Below are positions 43,543-51,985 of a DNA stretch of 64,000 nucleotides, piece after piece. The DNA is from Streptomyces europaeiscabiei (GTDB lineage Bacteria; Actinomycetota; Actinomycetes; Streptomycetales; Streptomycetaceae). Below the pieces are notes generated by a model. It was not told where the DNA came from. It did not search any database and saw only the letters and a program-made list of their open reading frames with translations. Positions within the stretch are counted from its first letter, which is position 1; every line of letters starts with the position of its first letter. Both the position numbers and the translations under genes were made by a program. The stretch is from the NCBI RefSeq assembly GCF_036346855.1, contig NZ_CP107841.1, positions 3,848,001 through 3,912,000 of the forward strand, given 5' to 3'.

Positions 43543-44088
43543 ATGGCCGCGATGCGCAGAGGACTCCTACACGTACTGGCCTGGCTGCTCGCCACGGGCG
43601 CGGCGGTCACGCTGACGTGGTGGGGCGTCCACACGGTGATGGCCGGTACGGCCTACGACCCGCCCCGCGCCCTGCCCATCACGGCCGCCGACGCCAAGGA
43701 CGAGGGAGCTCCGACGCCGATCACCGCGACGGCACTCCCGGAGCCGTCGAGAAGCACCGAAGCGCCGGAGAAGGGCGACGCGGAGGAGCCGTCCTCCACC
43801 CCCGCGAAGCCGTCGAGGTCCGCGAAGCCCGGCCCCGGTCCGAGCACCGGCGCCCCGGCCGACTCGGGCGAGATCAAGGCCTACGACACCGAGGGCGGCC
43901 GCGTGGTCCTCTCGCTCGACGAGGAGTACGCGACCCTCGTGTCGGCGACGCCCGGCTCGGGCTGGTCGATGCAGGTGTGGAAGACGGAGACGTGGATCCG
44001 GGTCGACTTCGCCGCCGGTTCGGACCGGGTGTCGGTGTTCTGCACCTGGCACGACAGCGCGCCCCGGGTGGACGTCCAGAACTTCTGA
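43543..44088 (+). CDS. Membrane-anchored secreted protein, function unknown
   Basis: 181 residues. ATG 43543 (or 43552) with GTGGGG upstream. An N-terminal signal-anchor (L-L-H-V-L-A-W-L-L-A-T-G-A-A-V-T-L-T-W) is followed by a Pro/Ser/Thr-rich linker (about 45-115) and a C-terminal beta-rich domain of about 65 residues with W-S-M-Q-V-W-K-T-E-T-W and F-C-T-W-H-D. It is divergent from the two-component genes with only 134 bp between, so it may be a target or a partner of that system; that is inference. Confidence 0.8.
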   Translation: MAAMRRGLLHVLAWLLATGAAVTLTWWGVHTVMAGTAYDPPRALPITAADAKDEGAPTPITATALPEPSRSTEAPEKGDAEEPSSTPAKPSRSAKPGPGPSTGAPADSGEIKAYDTEGGRVVLSLDEEYATLVSATPGSGWSMQVWKTETWIRVDFAAGSDRVSVFCTWHDSAPRVDVQNF

Positions 44089-44132
44089 GAACGGCTGCTG
44101 CGAGGATCGGTTCCGCCGGAGGACCGGTGACC

Positions 44133-45005
44133 TCAGCGGAACGCCGACGACGGCGGCGCGGGCGAGGCCACCGCGCCCGCGTCCGTCACCGGCACCGCGC
44201 CGCCCGTGAAGTCGGTAAGGGCCCGGCCGTGTTCGACGCGGCCGGGGTGCGGGTCGGAGGCGGCGCGACGGGTCAGTTCGGCGACGGGCAGCGGTCGGCC
44301 GGAGGCGACGAGGACCGCGTTGCCGAATCGTCTGCCCCGCAGCACGGTGGGGTCGGCGATCAGCGCCAGCTCCGGGAAGACGCCGGCGGCGGTGGCGATC
44401 TGGCCGCGCAGATGGGCCAGCGGCGGTCCGTCGGCGAGGTTGGCGGCGTAGTACCCGCCGGGCCTCACCACCCGCCGTACGTCCGTGAGGAACTCCGTCG
44501 ACGTCAGGTGCGCCGGGGTGCGCGCCGCGCTGAACACATCCGCGATCACCAGGTCCGCCCATTCGTCCGGCACCTTCGCGAGCCCTTCCCGCGCGTCCGT
44601 CGACCGCACCCGTACGCGCGCGTTCGGATCCAACGGCAGCTGCCGCCGGACCAGTTGGACGAGTGCCGCGTCACGCTCGACGACCTGCTGGGTGGAGCGG
44701 GGGCGTGTGGCGGCGACATACCGGGCGAGGGTGAAGGCGCCCCCGCCCAGGTGCACGACGTGCACGGGCCGGCCGGCCGGGGCGACGAGATCGATGACAT
44801 GCCCGAGCCGGCGCTGGTACTCGAACGACAGATACGCCGGATCGTCGAGGTCGACGTGCGACTGCGGCGCCCCGTCGACCAGCAGTGTCCACGCCCGAGG
44901 CCGGTCCCGATCCGGAAGCAGTTCGGCGAGCCCCCCGTCGACCTCCTCGACCACGGCGTCGGCCCCCTGCCCACGCCGCCCCTGCCCCTTCTTCGACCTG
45001 CCCAT
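44133..45005 (-). CDS. Spermidine-synthase-like (PABS domain) protein
   Basis: 290 residues, cytoplasmic. The Rossmann SAM-binding fold is visible: H-V-V-H-L-G-G-G-A-F-T-L-A-R-Y (motif I), V-E-R-D-A-A-L (acidic loop), D-L-V-I-A-D-V-F (motif after the strand) and R-V-V-R-P-G-G-Y-Y. This matches the PABS family of Streptomyces annotated as spermidine synthases; the true substrate may differ because the polyamine-site residues are not clearly recognisable. The basic N-terminal segment G-R-S-K-K-G-Q-G-R-R-G is an extension. Convergent with the secreted-protein gene. Confidence 0.82.
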   Translation of the reverse strand: MGRSKKGQGRRGQGADAVVEEVDGGLAELLPDRDRPRAWTLLVDGAPQSHVDLDDPAYLSFEYQRRLGHVIDLVAPAGRPVHVVHLGGGAFTLARYVAATRPRSTQQVVERDAALVQLVRRQLPLDPNARVRVRSTDAREGLAKVPDEWADLVIADVFSAARTPAHLTSTEFLTDVRRVVRPGGYYAANLADGPPLAHLRGQIATAAGVFPELALIADPTVLRGRRFGNAVLVASGRPLPVAELTRRAASDPHPGRVEHGRALTDFTGGAVPVTDAGAVASPAPPSSAFR

Positions 45006-45070
45006 TGACCCATTATCGACCCCGACGGAGAGGGGCGCCGCCCTCTGGCGGGCCGCAGGCCCGCTCTTGA

Positions 45071-45097
45071 GGGGCGCGGGGAACTGCGCGACCAGCC
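45071..45097 (+). repeat. Dispersed intergenic repeat, copy 3
   Basis: GCGCGGGGAACTGCGCGA followed by CCAGCC, preceded by a GC hairpin (GCGGGCC / GGCCCGC at about 45047-45064). Between the PABS gene and the 124-aa gene. Confidence 0.8.
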
Positions 45098-45152
45098 ACG
45101 ACGAACCCGCGGCCGCCGACGAACAGAACCACCTACGGCGACTGGGCCGCGC

Positions 45153-45527
45153 TCACCGACAGTTGTCCGCCGCCTCGATCAACCGCGCGGCCTCGCCCAG
45201 CGCAGCGCGCAGCACCGTCGGATCCGTCGCCAGGTCCGCCTCCCCGGGCGGCAACAACCAGCCCGCCCCCTCCGGAGGAGCCAGCACCGCCCCCCGCCCA
45301 TCGCTCTGCGTACACGTACTCCCCGGCACGTCCCAGGCGTCAGCCGTACCCGGCGGCACCAGAAACCCGAGGGTGTCGCAGGTGTCGTCGTGCAGAACGG
45401 GCCCGACCGTCATGACGGGCCCCACCGCGTCGAGGGCGCCCCGGCGGAGAATGTCAACCGCCTCCAGACCCTGCCGCGCGGGCACCGTCACCAGGTCGCA
45501 CTCGGAACGGGGTTCGAGGTTCTTCAT
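45153..45527 (-). CDS. Conserved hypothetical protein (124 aa)
   Basis: ATG 45527 with GGGAGG upstream. Visible motifs are H-D-D-T-C-D-T-L-G-F-L-V-P-P-G-T-A-D-A-W, a proline-rich loop, W-L-L-P-P-G-E-A-D, and a C-terminal helix R-L-I-E-A-A-D-N-C-R. I recall similar short Streptomyces proteins, some labelled as remnants of a DNA primase/polymerase N-domain, but no catalytic residues can be named. The function is unknown. Confidence 0.72.
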   Translation of the reverse strand: MKNLEPRSECDLVTVPARQGLEAVDILRRGALDAVGPVMTVGPVLHDDTCDTLGFLVPPGTADAWDVPGSTCTQSDGRGAVLAPPEGAGWLLPPGEADLATDPTVLRAALGEAARLIEAADNCR

Positions 45528-45785
45528 CCGGGCCTCCCACGCCTACCAGCCCCCTGCCCAACGCACCGCTCCGTCAAGGGCTACGGCGAAACTGCGCCGC
45601 AAAGGATGGCAGTTCATGGCGGATCCAGGATGAGATATCCGGTTTGTAGCCAAACCTCGCTTGGGGGCACCGACGGGGCGGGTACGTTCTTGCCCCGCCG
45701 GACACAGCGGAACCAACCGTGCAGCACGCACACAAGTCCTACTGAATCCGGCATGGTTCGACGGTTCGCGAGAGAGGGCCCGGCC

Positions 45786-47297
45786 ATGGCGTCGTCATCG
45801 GTGACCTCGTCCCAGTTCCCCCGGCCACAGCGGCCGAACCTCGCCTTCAGGCGGCTGCGCGGGCAGCGTTCGCCGGGCGAGTTCGCCGCGGCGGTACGGC
45901 GGGCCGCGCGTGAGATCGGCGAGCGGGTGAGCTGTGACGCTCGGTACGTCGGACGGGTCGAGGCGGGCGAGATCCGCTGCCCCAACTACGCGTACGAACG
46001 GGTGTTCCTGCACATGTTCCCCGGCCGCACACTGACCGACCTGGGGTTCGCGCCCCGCGCGGAGGTACGCGGTCGGGGGGCGCGCCCCGCCGACGAGGCG
46101 CCCTCCCCTCGCGACAAGAGCCGCTCGCACTCCTCACATGGAATGAGGGGTGAGACGGAAGACGCGTACGAGCCGTATGACACGCAAGAGATGTACGAGA
46201 TGCAGGACCCGCGGGGCGACACGGGCTATGTGCGCGGCCGGCGGGGCACGCAACAGACGTACCAGAACGACGAGGAGAGCGACGTGCAACGTCGCGCGTT
46301 CATGACCGGCGGTACCGCCGCGGTGGCGGCCGCCTCGCTCGGCCCCCTGGCACCGGGGGGCACCGCCTCGGCTGCCGGCCGTCCCGTCCGCCGGGCGGGC
46401 ACGGGGGAGGCGGGGGCCCTCGAAGCGGCCGTACGCAAGATCCGGCTGCTCGACGACCGGCACGGGGCGGACGGGCTGTACCGCAGGGCCTCGGCGCCTC
46501 TGCGGGCGGCGTACGCGCTGCTCGACGCGGGCACCACCCGGCAGGCCACCGCCGACCGGCTGTACTCGGGGGCGGGGGAACTGGCCATCTCGGTGGGCTG
46601 GTTGGCCCATGACTCGGGACGTTTCGACGACGCTCGCTCGCACTACGCGGAGGCCCTCGCCACGGCCCGGATGTCGGGGGACGCGGGGCTGGAGGCACAC
46701 GCGTTCTGCAACACGGCGTTCCTCGCGCGGGACGCCGGCCGGCCGCGCGAGGCGGTACGGGCGGCGCAGGCCGCGCAACGGATCGCCCGGCCCCTGGGGT
46801 CGCCACGATTGATGTCCCTGCTGGCGCTGCGGGAGGCGGGCGGCTGGGCGGGGCTCGCCGACCGCACCGGGTGCGAGCAGGCGCTGGCCCGGGCGCACGC
46901 CCTCTACGGGCGGGGGACCTCCGAGGCCGACCCGGAGTGGATGAGTTTCTACGGGGAGGCCGAGCTGGAGGGTCTGGAGGCGCAGTGCTGGTCCACGCTG
47001 GGCGACTGGCCCCGGGCGGCCCGGCACGCGCGCCGGGCGGCCGGTCTGCAGAACCCGCACTTCACGCGCAACATCGCGCTCTACACCGCCGAACTCGCCG
47101 ACGACCTCGCGCGCGGGGGGCGTCCCGACGAGGCCGCGGCGGCCGGGATGCGGGTCCTCGACCTCCTCGACGAGGTCCAGTCCTCCCGCGTCCAGCAGAT
47201 GCTCGCGGGGACGGCTCGGGTGCTGCTGCCGCACCGCCGGGCCTCGGGGGTGTCGGCGTTCCTGGAACGGCACGCGGGGGTCGCGCGGACCGCGTAG
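45786..47297 (+). CDS. NsdA-like regulator (HTH plus TPR-like repeats)
   Basis: 503 residues, ATG 45786 with GAGAGAGGG upstream. An N-terminal HTH-like segment (about 20-75: F-R-R-L-R-G-Q-R-S-P-G-E-F-A and Y-V-G-R-V-E-A-G-E-I-R) is followed by an acidic linker, then Q-R-R-A-F-M-T-G-G and an Ala-rich stretch that mimics a Tat signal but lies inside the protein. The C-terminal half (about 230-490) is helical with TPR spacing. This is the layout of NsdA, a Streptomyces protein that restrains sporulation and antibiotic production; this gene is a paralogue by its position. Target unknown. Confidence 0.8.
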   Translation: MASSSVTSSQFPRPQRPNLAFRRLRGQRSPGEFAAAVRRAAREIGERVSCDARYVGRVEAGEIRCPNYAYERVFLHMFPGRTLTDLGFAPRAEVRGRGARPADEAPSPRDKSRSHSSHGMRGETEDAYEPYDTQEMYEMQDPRGDTGYVRGRRGTQQTYQNDEESDVQRRAFMTGGTAAVAAASLGPLAPGGTASAAGRPVRRAGTGEAGALEAAVRKIRLLDDRHGADGLYRRASAPLRAAYALLDAGTTRQATADRLYSGAGELAISVGWLAHDSGRFDDARSHYAEALATARMSGDAGLEAHAFCNTAFLARDAGRPREAVRAAQAAQRIARPLGSPRLMSLLALREAGGWAGLADRTGCEQALARAHALYGRGTSEADPEWMSFYGEAELEGLEAQCWSTLGDWPRAARHARRAAGLQNPHFTRNIALYTAELADDLARGGRPDEAAAAGMRVLDLLDEVQSSRVQQMLAGTARVLLPHRRASGVSAFLERHAGVARTA

Positions 47298-47302
47298 ACA
47301 GC

Positions 47303-47412
47303 CACCTGTCGTAGCTGCGGGCAGTCGTGCCGCTCGGGTGGCACGGGTGGCTCGGGTGGCACGGGTGGGCGCAGTGATGACGGGCAGACCTGCCCCGCAG
47401 CTACGACAGGTG
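47303..47412. terminator. Large inverted repeat (bidirectional terminator) between convergent genes
   Basis: Arms CACCTGTCGTAGCTGCGGGC (47303-) and its complement ending GCTACGACAGGTG (-47412) pair over about 22 bp with one bulged C, separated by about 65 bases that contain short GGTGGCACGG repeats. The right arm covers the last codons and stop of the histidine phosphatase gene. The left arm and beyond contain the 19-mer CTGCGGGCAGTCGTGCCGC also found at 14850. Confidence 0.8.
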
Positions 47413-47994
47413 CCCCGTGTCGTTCCATGACTCGATCGCCGGGTCGCCGTAGGCCCAGCCGAGGACCGACAGGGAGGTCGGGTTGAGCCGGATGCGGGCC
47501 GCGAAGTCGAGGTCCGACCCCAGCCAGCGCGCGGCTATGCACCGCAGGATGTGCCCGTGGGCGAAGACCAGCACATCGCGGTCCTCGCTCCGCGCCCACC
47601 CGACCACCTCGTCCGCGCGCGCGGAGAGCTGCCGAAGGGTCTCCCCCTCGGGAACGCCGTCGCGCCACATGAGCCAGCCGGGCCGGAAGGCCTGTATCTC
47701 GGCGGGGGTCAGCCCCTCGTACGCCCCGTAGTCCGCCTCCATCAGCATGTCCCACTCGGTGGCCCGGTCGCCGAAGCCGGCCAGATCGCAGGTCTCACGC
47801 GCGCGGGACAGGGGACTCGTCCTGACATCGACACCGGGCAGCCCGTCCAGGGGCGCCCGGTGAAGGCGCTCCCCGAGGAGCTTGGCACCGCGCCGCCCCT
47901 CTTCGAGGAGCGGAATGTCCGTCCTGCCGGTGTGCTTCCCGAGCAGGGACCATTCCGTCTGTCCGTGCCGGGCCAGCAGAACGCGCGGTGCCAT
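47401..47994 (-). CDS. Histidine phosphatase family protein (phosphoglycerate-mutase-like)
   Basis: 197 residues, ATG 47994 with GGAAAGG upstream. The catalytic L-A-R-H-G-Q-T-E-W motif is at residues 7-15, [10 protein letters not shown] holds the second arginine, and F-A-H-G-H-I-L-R the second histidine. Such enzymes dephosphorylate small metabolites or act as broad phosphatases; the substrate cannot be told. Its C-terminal codons lie in the arm of a large inverted repeat. Confidence 0.9.
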   Translation of the reverse strand: MAPRVLLARHGQTEWSLLGKHTGRTDIPLLEEGRRGAKLLGERLHRAPLDGLPGVDVRTSPLSRARETCDLAGFGDRATEWDMLMEADYGAYEGLTPAEIQAFRPGWLMWRDGVPEGETLRQLSARADEVVGWARSEDRDVLVFAHGHILRCIAARWLGSDLDFAARIRLNPTSLSVLGWAYGDPAIESWNDTGHLS

Positions 47995-48199
47995 GAGCGA
48001 CCTTTCCGGGGGCCTTCTGCGAGAAGGGAGAATTGAGAGGCGGATGCTTCCATCATCGCTCACGCTGTCGGGGGGCAACCCGGAAGGCGATCTCTGCGTC
48101 TTGGACATCGTCTTGCACAAGAGCCACAGCTGAACCACGCACAGATGAACACCGATCTCAGGTGAACACCGACGCACGCAGATGGGGGAGGACGTTCGG

Positions 48200-49231
48200 A
48201 TGCCGCAGACCGAGGCGACCGAGGCACCGGTTACCAGAAGGACCGGCGCACCGGTTACCGAGGGGGCGCCGACCGCGCGGCTCCGCTGGTGGACCGAGCT
48301 GCCACTGATCCTGCTGGTGTACGGGGCGTACTCGGCCGGCCGACTGCTCGCCCGCGGCGACACCGCCCACGCCGTCGACCACGGCCTGGCGCTCCTGCGG
48401 ATCGAGAAGGCCCTGTGGCTCAACGCCGAGCATCCGCTGAACCGTCTGTTCACCCGTGAGCCCTGGATCGGCATACCCGCCGACTTCTGGTACGCGTCGC
48501 TGCACTACCTGGTCACACCCGCGCTCCTGATATGGCTCTTCAGGTCCCGCACGGTGCGCTATCGCGCGGCCCGCACCTGGCTGCTGGTCTCCACCTTCAT
48601 CGGCCTCGTCGGCTTCACCCTGTTCCCCACCTGCCCGCCCCGGCTGCTCGACCCGTCCCACGGCTTCGTCGACACCATGGCGCACTACAGCTCGTGGGGC
48701 TGGTGGGGCGGCGAGGCCAGCGCACCCAGGGGCCTGGGCGGCATGACGAACCAGTACGCGGCGATGCCGAGCCTGCACGTCGGCTGGGCCCTGTGGTGCG
48801 GTGTGATCCTCTGGCGCTTCGGCGGCGGCTCACGCCTCGTGCGGACCGCCGCCGTCGCGTACCCGCTGATCACCACCATCGTGGTGATGGGCACCGCGAA
48901 CCACTACTTCCTCGACGCGGTGGCGGGCGCCGTCGTGATGGGGGCGGGCCTGCTGCTGACACCGCTGGTGCTGCGGACCGCGGACCGGTGCCGGACGGCG
49001 CTCGGACTCCCGGCGATGACCACGGGCCGGTTCGGTGACGGTGACCGACAGCACAGGGGGGAGCCCGTCGTTCCAGCCACGGCCGCCTCTCGCGGCTCGG
49101 TTTCCCCAATTGTCAGTGCCGGGTGCCAGACTTCCCCGGGTGAGCGAATTCCACGGCAGCGGATCATCGAACCCGAGCCGGGTGCCGCCCCCTCGGAAGC
49201 AGGGGACGGCGCTGCGGCAGCGGCTCGCTGA
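48200..49231 (+). CDS. PAP2-family membrane phosphatase
   Basis: 343 residues, ATG 48200 with GGGGGAGGA upstream (an ATG at 48182 is less likely). About six membrane helices lie between residues 35 and 260. The PAP2 motifs are P-S-L-H-V-G-W-A (C2) and [11 protein letters not shown] (C3, with the catalytic H and D); F-P-T-C-P-P-R in place of the classical first motif suggests the inositolphosphotransferase-like subgroup. The last 75 or so residues are low-complexity and the final 92 bp overlap the next gene in another frame. Confidence 0.86.
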   Translation: MPQTEATEAPVTRRTGAPVTEGAPTARLRWWTELPLILLVYGAYSAGRLLARGDTAHAVDHGLALLRIEKALWLNAEHPLNRLFTREPWIGIPADFWYASLHYLVTPALLIWLFRSRTVRYRAARTWLLVSTFIGLVGFTLFPTCPPRLLDPSHGFVDTMAHYSSWGWWGGEASAPRGLGGMTNQYAAMPSLHVGWALWCGVILWRFGGGSRLVRTAAVAYPLITTIVVMGTANHYFLDAVAGAVVMGAGLLLTPLVLRTADRCRTALGLPAMTTGRFGDGDRQHRGEPVVPATAASRGSVSPIVSAGCQTSPGERIPRQRIIEPEPGAAPSEAGDGAAAAAR

Positions 49232-50390
49232 GCTGCGCGGACCCGAGGTTCCACCCAAGTCGCTGGACGCGCGCGCCCTCGCCGCGCTCGCGGCCAACCC
49301 GGGCTGCGAGCGCCGCGCGCTCCTGGACGGCGCGGGCGTGAACAAGGCGGTGCTGGCGGACGCGCTCGGCTCGCCCTCCGCCTTCGGCCAGTCCCAGTTC
49401 GCCTTCATGCGGGGCAACGCCTTCGAGGCCAAGGTCAAGGCGGACGGCGGCGCGGAGCTGCTGCGGTTGGTGCACGAGAGACTGGACCCCGGCGCCGAGC
49501 CACCGACCTCCGCCAAGGTCCCCGACCTCACCGCCGTGGGCCCCGAGGGTCGCGCCGCCCGTACGGCACTGGCGTTGCGCGAGGCCACGGACGCCGGCGG
49601 CTGGGCGCTGCTCGACCACCCCATGCTCGCGCTCGACGTCGCGGGCACCCCTGCGTTCCTGGAGCCGGACGCGGTGGTGGTCCACCCGGACGGCAGCTGG
49701 TCGGTCGTCGAGATCAAGTCCTTCCCGATGCTGGACGGTTCGGCGGACGCCGCGAAGGTGGGCGCGGCGGCCCGCCAGTCCGCGGTGTACGTGCTGGCGC
49801 TGGAGGAGGTCGCCGCCCGGCTCGGCGGCGAGGCCAGGAAGGGCGCCCCCGCACCCGAGGTCCGCCACCGGGTGCTGCTGGTCTGCCCCAAGGACTTCAC
49901 CAACCTCCCGACGGCCGCCGCGGTGGACATCCGCAAGCAACGGGCGGTCACGCGCCGCCAGTTGACGCGGCTGACCCGCATCGAGGAGATCGCGGACACC
50001 CTCCCCGAGGGCACCTGCTTCGCCACGGACCTTCCCCAGGAGCAGCTGACGACGGCCGTCGAGGCGCTGTCCGCCTCCTACGCCCCCGAGTGCCTCGCCG
50101 CCTGCGAGCTGGCCTTCCACTGCCGGGCCCGCTCCCGCGCCGAGGGCGCGGTGACCTCCCTGGGCCGGGCCACACGCGCCGAGCTGGGCGGCCTCACGAC
50201 GGTCGACGACGTCCTGGCGGCGGCCCACGGCAGAGCGGGCGACCCGGACGACCCCGCCGTGGCCGCGCTGCGCAGGGCGGCGGAGCTGCGGGCGGAGGCG
50301 CTGGGGTCGCAGGCGCTGGGAGCCCCGGCCGGGCGTCCGGAAGCCGCCGTCCTCCCCGGTTCGGCCCCGGAGGGGGTTCCGTGTCGCTGA
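49140..50390 (+). CDS. Cas4/Dna2-like PD-(D/E)XK nuclease with probable Fe-S cluster
   Basis: 416 residues from GTG 49140 (weak ribosome binding site; starts a little further in are possible). The nuclease core shows D177 (F-L-E-P-D-A-V-V-V) and E191-I-K193 (W-S-V-V-E-I-K-S-F), the PD-(D/E)XK metal site. Cysteines match the Cas4/AddB/Dna2 layout: one before the nuclease domain, C56 (N-P-G-C-E-R-R-A), and three after it, C318-x3-C322-x5-C328. That suggests a [4Fe-4S] cluster joining the ends of the domain. It overlaps the next gene by 10 bp, which in turn overlaps an SF1 helicase gene. Role inferred: DNA end processing, repair or defence. Confidence 0.8.
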   Translation: MSEFHGSGSSNPSRVPPPRKQGTALRQRLAELRGPEVPPKSLDARALAALAANPGCERRALLDGAGVNKAVLADALGSPSAFGQSQFAFMRGNAFEAKVKADGGAELLRLVHERLDPGAEPPTSAKVPDLTAVGPEGRAARTALALREATDAGGWALLDHPMLALDVAGTPAFLEPDAVVVHPDGSWSVVEIKSFPMLDGSADAAKVGAAARQSAVYVLALEEVAARLGGEARKGAPAPEVRHRVLLVCPKDFTNLPTAAAVDIRKQRAVTRRQLTRLTRIEEIADTLPEGTCFATDLPQEQLTTAVEALSASYAPECLAACELAFHCRARSRAEGAVTSLGRATRAELGGLTTVDDVLAAAHGRAGDPDDPAVAALRRAAELRAEALGSQALGAPAGRPEAAVLPGSAPEGVPCR

Positions 50391-51985
50391 TCGCCACCCT
50401 CGCCCGCTTCGAAGCCGTCAGCACGGGACGCGCCCAGCCCGCGGCCACCGTCCTGCACCGGCATCTCTCGGCCCGCCCCCTCGTCCTCGTGCCGCTCACC
50501 ACCGCCGGTGAGGCCGGGGCCCCGCTCGGCGCGCTCGTCGGCACCGACCGGGACGCGCCCCGGCTGCTGGTGGTGCCCCAGCCCCGGGACCGTGACCTGC
50601 GGTTCGCGTTCCTGGCCGAACTGGCGGACATCGTCCTGCCGTACGTGGACACGTACGCCGACGTGGTGGAGGCGGCCGAGCGCAGCGAAACCGACCCGGA
50701 GACCGGCAAGCGCGTCAAGGTCGAGGTCGAACTGTGCGCGGACGCCCCGCAGTTGATCCTGCCGAGCCGGACGGGCATCGACTTCCTACGGCTCCTAGGG
50801 CGCTCCATGCGGTTCCGGCGCACCGCCGAGCAGGACCCGGAGGCGCCCCATCCGGCGCCGCCGCGCGTGCCGTTGCTCGGCAGGTGGCTCACGCACTTCG
50901 GGGAGCGGGCCCGGGTGCCGGGCTCCTCGCTGCTGCTCGCGCTGACCGACCTGCTGTCGCGGCACTGGGCGACCGGGCAGTCCGGGGTGGAGGACCAGCA
51001 TCTGGCGTCGCTGCTCGCCTGGATCGACCCCCCGGAGGGGGAGTCGGGTGAGGCGGCGGCGCGGCGGGCCGAGCTGGCGCGGGACGCCGGGGGCCAGTTG
51101 CTGTGGCCGCCCGCCGGGCCCGCGACCGACCCGGCGTTCGACAACAAGCTGCTGGCCCCTGCCATCGAGCGGTACGACCGGGCGCGGCTCGCCCTGGCCG
51201 CCGCCGAGGACGGCCTGGAGGCGGACGACCGGCTGGGCGCGCTGGCCGCCGCCGAGCGGGAGATCCGCGCCCTGGTCGAGAGCCGCACCCGGCCCACGTG
51301 GGACGCGGTCTGGCACGGCCTCGACCTGCTGCGCGCCCTGCCGGAGGGCGCCCACGCGGCCGACCGGTGGACCCGCGACCGCTGGTCCTTCACCGGCCAC
51401 CGGGACCGGATCGTCGCCGGGGAACCCCCGCAACCCCGCATCGACGACGCGGTCACCGCCGCGAACAAACTGGCCGCGCGCGAGCGGGAACAGGCCCGCC
51501 TCGACGCCCAGGAGGCCCTGGACGACCCCCTCGTCATGGCCGGGCGGCGGCTGGCCGGGGAGGCGTTCGCCGGACAGGTCACGGACGTCGTCATGGCCTA
51601 CAGCGAGAGCAAGCGGCCGAGCCCCCGGCCCCTGGTCACCGTGGCGACGCGGGACCGGCCGCATCTCGGGGAGCGGGCGAAGGTGTACCGCTCGCTGGGC
51701 GGGAAGCCGCAGACGGCGGAGTTCGTGGGGTACGAGGAGGGCGAGGAGGGCGAGGGCCTTCTGGTGCTGCGGATCATGGACAAGATGGGGCGGGGCAAGG
51801 AGCCGGAGGCGGGGTCGGTCCCCGACCGGGGCGACCTGCTCTGTTTCACCCTCTTCGAGCACGACCAGCGGGGCGGGGCGAAGCTGCCGGACCCCGAGGA
51901 GACACCGTGGACACACGGTGGGCCGCCGGGTGAGCCCGACGCCGTACCACTGCCGGATCCGGTGACCGACGAGGATGTCCTGTGA
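50381..51985 (+). CDS. Unknown protein between nuclease and helicase genes
   Basis: 534 residues, GTG 50381 preceded by GGAGGGGG, overlapping the nuclease gene by 10 bp and the helicase gene by 4 bp. The N-terminal 100 residues are beta/alpha with L-V-G-T-D-R-D-A-P-R-L-L-V-V-P-Q-P; the middle (about 240-400) is helical and rich in Arg/Glu with coiled-coil character; the C-terminal part (about 430-505) is beta-rich (K-V-Y-R-S-L-G-G-K-P, E-F-V-G-Y-E, L-L-V-L-R-I-M-D) and ends acidic. It has no Walker motif. It could supply the stalk and beta-barrel parts missing from the short helicase encoded next; this is inference. Confidence 0.8.
   Translation: MSLIATLARFEAVSTGRAQPAATVLHRHLSARPLVLVPLTTAGEAGAPLGALVGTDRDAPRLLVVPQPRDRDLRFAFLAELADIVLPYVDTYADVVEAAERSETDPETGKRVKVEVELCADAPQLILPSRTGIDFLRLLGRSMRFRRTAEQDPEAPHPAPPRVPLLGRWLTHFGERARVPGSSLLLALTDLLSRHWATGQSGVEDQHLASLLAWIDPPEGESGEAAARRAELARDAGGQLLWPPAGPATDPAFDNKLLAPAIERYDRARLALAAAEDGLEADDRLGALAAAEREIRALVESRTRPTWDAVWHGLDLLRALPEGAHAADRWTRDRWSFTGHRDRIVAGEPPQPRIDDAVTAANKLAAREREQARLDAQEALDDPLVMAGRRLAGEAFAGQVTDVVMAYSESKRPSPRPLVTVATRDRPHLGERAKVYRSLGGKPQTAEFVGYEEGEEGEGLLVLRIMDKMGRGKEPEAGSVPDRGDLLCFTLFEHDQRGGAKLPDPEETPWTHGGPPGEPDAVPLPDPVTDEDVL

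Noticed and set aside
41283..43634. 783-codon frame covering the kinase and running antisense-like through the response regulator gene
   Set aside because: Only the part from GTG 42707 has kinase sequence; the upstream part overlaps the response regulator in another frame and is low-complexity.
46289..46380. Tat signal peptide in the NsdA-like protein
   Set aside because: The RRAFMTGG plus Ala-rich stretch lies about 170 residues from the N-terminus, too far inside to act as an export signal; it is a common internal feature of this regulator family.
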